Source: Polytrichum commune (Eukaryota; Streptophyta; Polytrichopsida; Polytrichales; Polytrichaceae). Taken from it: a stretch of 64,000 bases of DNA. The notes below the pieces were generated by a model. The model was given only the letters and a program-made list of their open reading frames with translations, did no database searches and was not told the DNA's origin. Each line of letters opens with the position of its first letter. Position 1 is the first letter of the stretch. The position numbers and the translations under genes were made by a program. Shown piece after piece: positions 63,785 to 64,000 of this stretch. The DNA lies in assembly GCA_950295325.1 (NCBI GenBank), contig OX485804.1:3286001-3350000 (forward strand), read 5' to 3'.

Positions 63785-63960
63785 AAAGGTTTAAAGTCCG
63801 GGAAGCCAAAAAGGTTATGGAACTAGAAGTACATCAAGATGGCGTTAAAAAGGCCCTAATTGAGTGCAATGGCCTCAATGACATAGCAACTACTATGAAC
63901 TTGATGGTTCAATTGGAAGAACCACTTGACATTGACTAGTACTACATTACGAAATAGGCC
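63785..63960 (-). repeat. LINE-like tail fragment, copy 3
   Basis: Weaker copy of the 47.5-kb and 57.4-kb repeat: GGGAAGCC, AAAAGGTTATGG, AGAAGTACATCA, GAGTGCAATGGCCT and TGACATAGCAACTAC-like words in the same order and orientation. Confidence 0.55.
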
Positions 63961-64000
63961 CGAAAGAAACCTATCTCACAAAAGTTAGCGGTTAACACAA

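Overview
The window is nuclear DNA from a land plant. It holds two clear plant genes with GT-AG introns: an FLD-type LSD1-like histone demethylase (minus strand, 15651-19133, two exons) and the helicase half of TEBICHI, the plant polymerase theta homologue (plus strand, 37242-45784, 16 exons modelled). A third probable host gene (60519-61865) encodes a small two-membrane-segment protein with a long acidic tail. Nearly everything else is transposable elements in various states of decay. The element mix (gypsy with a methyltransferase, a Helitron with an endonuclease domain, an animal/fungal-type DD34E Tc1 element) and the compact gene structures suggest a seed-free plant (bryophyte, lycophyte or fern) rather than a flowering plant. 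That is inference, not proof.

Layout. 1-1152 and 9953 to about 10916 are the two halves of one old Ty3/gypsy element. A second Ty3/gypsy element (1153-9952, 8.8 kb, AAGA target duplication) sits in its integrase. The inserted element is the highlight. Its polyprotein reads gag, aspartic protease, cytosine-5 DNA methyltransferase, reverse transcriptase, RNase H, integrase, PHD finger, so it carries a DNA-methylation writer and a histone-reader-like domain. This copy is broken by stops and frameshifts, and its methyltransferase has lost the catalytic Cys. 10.9-15 kb holds MITEs (PIF/Harbinger-like, TA-flanked, and a third family), a 137-nt foldback, and a complete but dead 1.2-kb Tc1 element with TA duplication and terminal inverted repeats.

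15.6-19.1 kb is FLD. Its single intron contains a decayed duplicate of the end of exon 1. 20-21.3 kb is decayed repeats with an interstitial (CCCTAA)7 tract. 21.6-31.0 kb is a decayed Helitron of the Helentron type: RPA-like OB-fold pieces, a HUH Rep, a PIF1-like helicase and an apurinic-type endonuclease domain. A 410-bp MITE has inserted into it, and it contains or adjoins two unusual arrays of small hairpins. Each array has a constant loop (TTCAC in one, GTCTA in the other) and variable but self-complementary stems. 31-37 kb is repetitive and largely gene-free. 37.2-45.8 kb is TEBICHI; no polymerase domain is visible in the 18 kb that follows.

47.5-57.9 kb is a graveyard of LINE-like tails, a pogo-like DDE_1 element (51297-53270), MITEs and microsatellites. 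58-62 kb is the third gene with a long, probably spliced 5' leader; 62-64 kb is mostly unassigned. FLD (histone demethylation) and TEBICHI (double-strand break repair) are unrelated neighbours; nothing suggests co-regulation. All gene models and element names rest on reading the sequence; no database search was run.
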